This document shows, in pieces, positions 22,852 through 25,253 of a DNA stretch of 25,253 bases. The notes beneath the pieces were generated by a model. That model was not told the DNA's origin. It saw nothing but the letters and a program-made list of their open reading frames with translations, and searched no databases. The translations under genes were made by a program, and so were the position numbers. How positions within the stretch are numbered: the first letter of the stretch is position 1; every line of letters begins with the position of its first letter. Origin of the DNA: JADGHX01 sp035760965 (GTDB taxonomy: Bacteria; Pseudomonadota; Gammaproteobacteria; Steroidobacterales; Steroidobacteraceae); assembly GCA_035760965.1 (NCBI GenBank), contig DASTRY010000047.1, positions 1 through 25,253 on the forward strand, read 5' to 3'.

Positions 22852-23133
22852 CTATGCCACACCGTTCGCGTTGGGATGCCGCTCGACGTCGTTCATACCG
22901 TGCGCGCAGTGGCCGTCGCGCGGCATCTGGCGAACAATCCAACCTCGCTGCTGGGAATGGGCGCGCCGGCGCTTGCAGTCGCCGAGCGGTGTGCAGTAGC
23001 GTCCCATTAATGTCGGCACGCGCAGCCCATCAATAGCGCTCGAGCTGCAGGCACTTTTTGAGAGCGGACGCGCGGACAGCCTCCGCGCGCCTTTCCTCTC
23101 ACGGGGCGCGGCCCCGGCGGCCGGTTTGCTCAT
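22852..23133 (-). CDS. Possible 93-residue protein in the tolC-macA gap
   Basis: An open frame fills most of the 352 bp gap between the channel and adaptor genes, on the same strand and ending 39 bp before the adaptor. It would encode a basic protein with several Cys and His (GRYCTPLGDCKRR, DGHCAHGM). It has no good ribosome binding site, its third-position GC looks lower than in the neighbours, and I recognise no family. It may be a real small gene, a remnant of an older gene, or chance. Confidence 0.2.
   Translation of the reverse strand: MSKPAAGAAPRERKGARRLSARPLSKSACSSSAIDGLRVPTLMGRYCTPLGDCKRRRAHSQQRGWIVRQMPRDGHCAHGMNDVERHPNANGVA
23028..23039 (-). repeat. Right copy of the 12 bp inverted repeat
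   Basis: Reads CATCAATAGCGC on the plus strand, the exact reverse complement of 19152-19163. It lies in the tolC-macA gap. Confidence 0.35.
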
Positions 23134-23150
23134 GGCCTTGCCGCCGGGGC
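23069..23150. other. Two inverted repeats downstream of the TolC-type gene
   Basis: CGCGCGGA (23069-23076) pairs with TCCGCGCG (23082-23089) across 5 bases. GCCCCGGCGGC (23111-23121) pairs perfectly with GCCGCCGGGGC (23140-23150) across 18 bases. Both lie just beyond the TolC-type stop. Without a T-run they are not classic terminators. They could reduce transcription or stabilise the upstream message end. Confidence 0.4.
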
Positions 23151-23164
23151 CGTCCTCGAGGAAA

Positions 23165-24736
23165 TCACTGCGCCGCTCCGCGCAGCGTGATCCCGTAGCG
23201 CGCGATCGAGCTGCCCTCCAATCGATACAGCGTCGACAGCGACGTGCGCAGGTCGAGCTTCGCCTGCACCTCCGCGACGCGCGCCGCCTCGAGATCCTGC
23301 TGCGCTTCGAGCACGCGCCGGCTGGTCGAAAGGCCCGATCGATAGCGCATCCGCTCTGCTTCGTACTGCTCCTCTGCGTAGGTGGCAGCGAGCGCTGCGA
23401 TCCGGATGCTCTCGCGACTCGTGTCGAGGTCGCGGATCGCCGCACGGATGGCGACCAGCGTGCTCTGCTCGAGCTGCTGCACGGCCAACTCGTCGCGCAT
23501 CAGGGCGCGGTCCGCTTGCCGCAGGCGCGCCTTCTCGGCGATACGTCCGAGGGGATACGTCACGTTGAGTCCGGCCTGCCACGCGCTGCGTTCGGGAGCG
23601 AATGCGTTCGACCACGCGTGCTCGTTGCTGCGGTCGTCGCCGGTGATGCGGAGCGTTATCCCGAGATCGACTGAGGGCTTCAGATCGTCCTTCGCGCGCG
23701 CCAGATCGAGCCGCGACAGCTCCAGCGCGGAGCGCGCGCTGCGCAGCGCGGGCCGGTGATCGAGCGCTTCCGCATAAGATGCGGCGACCGTCGGCGCGGG
23801 ATCGAGAGCGCTCTCCTCGACCACCGTCGGACCGAGGGGCGCGTCGAGCTCGAAACGGCCGATGAGCTCGTGCAGCCGATCCTCGTTCTCGCGCACGGCG
23901 TTCTCGGCTTGCAGCACGTTGAGTCGCGCGTTCGCGATCCCGACCTGCGCCTCCAGCAGGTCGAGCTTGGTGGCCATGCCGGCGTCGTGCCGCGCACGAG
24001 CTTCATCGAGCAGGCGCTCGGCGAGCTGCAGACTCGTTTTCAGGACCGACAATTGGTCGCGCGCGCCGGTGAGGCGGTAGTACGCCGCCTCGGTCCGTTG
24101 CACGACATCCAGCGCGCGCTCTTCATACGCCTGCTCCGCGATCTCCGCGCCGATCTCCGCGCGGCGCAGGGGGATGCTGTTGACGTCGCCGAACCCTCGC
24201 AACAAAGGCTGCGTGAGTCCGAGCGTCAGTCCGTTCGTATAGGTGAGGCTATTCGGGAGCGTCGTCAGCGTGTTGCCGCTGATCGTCGTCACGGGCTGAT
24301 TGGATTCGTAACGATTGAGACTGCTCCCGATGCTGACCGTGGCACCGCTGCGCAGGCGCTGATCGACACCGACATGCGAGGCGAGGCCGCTGCTGCGCAG
24401 ACCGGGCAGGAGATCCGAATCGCGTGCGATGCGATCGCGCGCCTTCGCGCCGTCGGCAGAGAAGACGGGGTGAAACACGCTCTCCGCGATGGGCACGTCC
24501 TCGCGCGCCATGGCGAGCCGGTGCTGCTCGAGCTCGAGGTCGAAGCCGCGCGACAGCGCTCTGCGGACGCACTCACCGAGTGTCAGTGCCCGCTCCGACG
24601 AGCTGAACGGCGCGACGGCGCTCGATTGCGGCGCGGGGACGCTGCCGAGATCCTGCGCCGGAGCGCACAGCGAAGGGAGCGCCCATGCGCACCCGAGCAG
24701 GGCGGCCGGCACCGCACGGCGAGCCACGAGCCGCAT
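23165..24736 (-). CDS. TolC-family outer-membrane efflux protein
   Basis: A 523-residue protein with an N-terminal signal peptide (LVARRAVPAALLGCAWALPS, then LCAPAQ). The body has the two structural repeats of TolC: ALTLGECVRRALSRGFDLEL opens the first and SYAEALDHRPALRSARSALE the second. Long helical stretches and LTQPLLRGFG, a typical beta-strand edge, are present. Residues near the C-terminus (YEAERMRYRSGLSTSRRVLE) match the conserved second-repeat helix. It should form a trimeric channel across the outer membrane and periplasm, serving the adaptor and ABC exporter downstream. Its ATG follows the stop of a tiny upstream ORF by 3 bases, with no ribosome binding site of its own, so translation is probably coupled. 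A 352 bp gap separates it from the adaptor gene. Confidence 0.93.
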   Translation of the reverse strand: MRLVARRAVPAALLGCAWALPSLCAPAQDLGSVPAPQSSAVAPFSSSERALTLGECVRRALSRGFDLELEQHRLAMAREDVPIAESVFHPVFSADGAKARDRIARDSDLLPGLRSSGLASHVGVDQRLRSGATVSIGSSLNRYESNQPVTTISGNTLTTLPNSLTYTNGLTLGLTQPLLRGFGDVNSIPLRRAEIGAEIAEQAYEERALDVVQRTEAAYYRLTGARDQLSVLKTSLQLAERLLDEARARHDAGMATKLDLLEAQVGIANARLNVLQAENAVRENEDRLHELIGRFELDAPLGPTVVEESALDPAPTVAASYAEALDHRPALRSARSALELSRLDLARAKDDLKPSVDLGITLRITGDDRSNEHAWSNAFAPERSAWQAGLNVTYPLGRIAEKARLRQADRALMRDELAVQQLEQSTLVAIRAAIRDLDTSRESIRIAALAATYAEEQYEAERMRYRSGLSTSRRVLEAQQDLEAARVAEVQAKLDLRTSLSTLYRLEGSSIARYGITLRGAAQ

Positions 24737-24739
24737 CCG

Positions 24740-24868
24740 TCAGTAGACGCTGTCGCCCGGCTCTTCGATCCAGTCGAGCTCACCCGGAGGCGGCGGACTG
24801 TCGCTGCATTCCTTGGTGATGAGATTGCGCCAGCGCGGGCCGGCGCCAGGAAGATGTTCCATGCTCAT
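24740..24868 (-). CDS. Tiny ORF, 42 residues, coupled to the TolC-type gene
   Basis: Encodes MSMEHLPGAGPRW, then RNLITKECSDSPPPPGELDW and IEEPGDSVY: Pro-rich, acidic, with one Cys and no signal peptide. GAGG lies a few bases before the ATG at 24868, whereas the TolC-type gene 3 bases downstream has none. That arrangement suggests the tiny ORF is translated and hands ribosomes on. It may be a leader peptide or a small functional protein. No family recognised. Confidence 0.5.
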   Translation of the reverse strand: MSMEHLPGAGPRWRNLITKECSDSPPPPGELDWIEEPGDSVY

Positions 24869-25125
24869 GACCGCCTCGTCCGTGAGTGCTGCGCGCAAGC
24901 AGCCGGAGCGAACGATTACGCTCACGGCTCGCGACGTGCAAGCGATATTTGCGCAAGATCAATGTCCGTCGTTGGACTTCGATGCAGCGGGCAACGTGTG
25001 TCTCGCGCGTGAGCGAGGATGCGCGTGTACCGCTCGCGACCTCGGCGCTCCGGCGCAGCGCGGCGCCGATGGCAGACGGACGGCAATCGTCATAAGCTGC
25101 ACGCGCGCAGGCACGGAGGCCAGCG
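24869..25125. promoter_or_regulatory. Divergent region between the export operon and the right-edge gene
   Basis: This gap should hold the promoters of the export operon (minus) and of the gene at 25126 (plus). It contains a locally AT-richer stretch around 24910-24975. No convincing -10/-35 pair or operator palindrome was picked out. A plus-strand frame from 24867 stays open to the edge but looks like chance. Confidence 0.3.
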
Positions 25126-25253
25126 ATGAAGACGTTGTTTTCCCAAACGGGCCTGGCGATCGCGAACGGTGCAGGCGCCGGGCATTCCGCAGGCGGCGGA
25201 CACACCGCAGCCGCGGAGCACACCGCCGATCGCTCGGCGGCCCGGCCGGTCAT
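25126..25253 (+). CDS. Start of an unidentified gene, cut by the right edge
   Basis: The first 42 residues are MKTLFSQTGLAIANGAGAG, then HSAGGGHTAAAEHTADRSAA and RPV. GGAGG lies 7 bases before the ATG, a strong signal. The segment is rich in Gly, Ala and His (three His in about fifteen residues), which could bind metal or be a linker. Too little is present to name a family, and it has no clear signal peptide. Confidence 0.55.
   Translation, partial: MKTLFSQTGLAIANGAGAGHSAGGGHTAAAEHTADRSAARPV

Noticed and set aside
24867..25253. Plus-strand frame open from 24867 to the window edge
   Set aside because: Its first part looks faintly protein-like, but it has no ribosome binding site, turns Arg-rich where it overlaps the gene at 25126, and starts on the complement of the tiny ORF's start.

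Overview
The window is a gene-dense, GC-rich chromosomal segment of a Gram-negative bacterium. It carries a TonB-dependent receptor, a TolC-type outer-membrane channel, a CopD-type membrane protein, a PQQ-type exported dehydrogenase, several two-component proteins and a FixK-like regulator. The gene content and protein style suggest a gammaproteobacterium near Steroidobacterales, Nevskiales or Xanthomonadales. That placement is inferred from memory of similar proteins and was not tested by a search. No rRNA, tRNA, CRISPR array or complete insertion sequence was seen.

Layout, left to right. (1) 120-2688, minus strand: a KaiC-like double-RecA ATPase followed 4 bp later by a histidine kinase that stops inside its ATPase domain. 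A further minus-strand gene seems to start at the left edge. (2) 2886-3740, plus: a CopD-family membrane protein, overlapping tail-to-tail with (3) 3725-9792, minus: yfiR-like gene, CHASE8-type/HAMP/GAF hybrid kinase, HAF-repeat exported protein, a 67-residue small protein, and a PQQ-dependent sugar dehydrogenase. (4) 9934-11994, plus: a TonB-dependent receptor divergent from the yfiR/kinase pair, forming a likely outer membrane-periplasm-kinase signalling module. (5) 12106-13091, plus: HdeD-like membrane protein and a DUF5335-like protein. (6) 13088-14929, minus: FixJ-like regulator, lone receiver and FixK-like regulator, with no FixL in view. (7) 15142-19148, plus: four exported proteins in a tight run. 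They are a metallo-beta-lactamase fold protein fused to an unnamed N-terminal domain, a DUF6152 protein, a stand-alone paralogue of that N-terminal domain, and a DsbA-fold protein whose CxxC is SGWS. (8) 19246-19677, minus: a coiled-coil plus helix-turn-helix protein with a transposase-like HTH. (9) 19829-24868, minus: a tripartite export operon (tiny coupled ORF, TolC-type channel, MacA-like adaptor, Atm1-like ABC exporter). (10) 25126 to the right edge, plus: start of an unidentified gene.

The best candidate for an undescribed system is region 7. All four products look exported, two share the same uncharacterised domain, and two belong to well-known enzyme folds whose catalytic residues are altered: the metal-binding motif lacks its first two His, and the DsbA active site lacks both Cys and the cis-Pro. 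Conserved loss of canonical residues in neighbouring genes suggests a periplasmic complex or binding system rather than ordinary hydrolase or thiol-redox chemistry. The cluster's function cannot be read from sequence alone.
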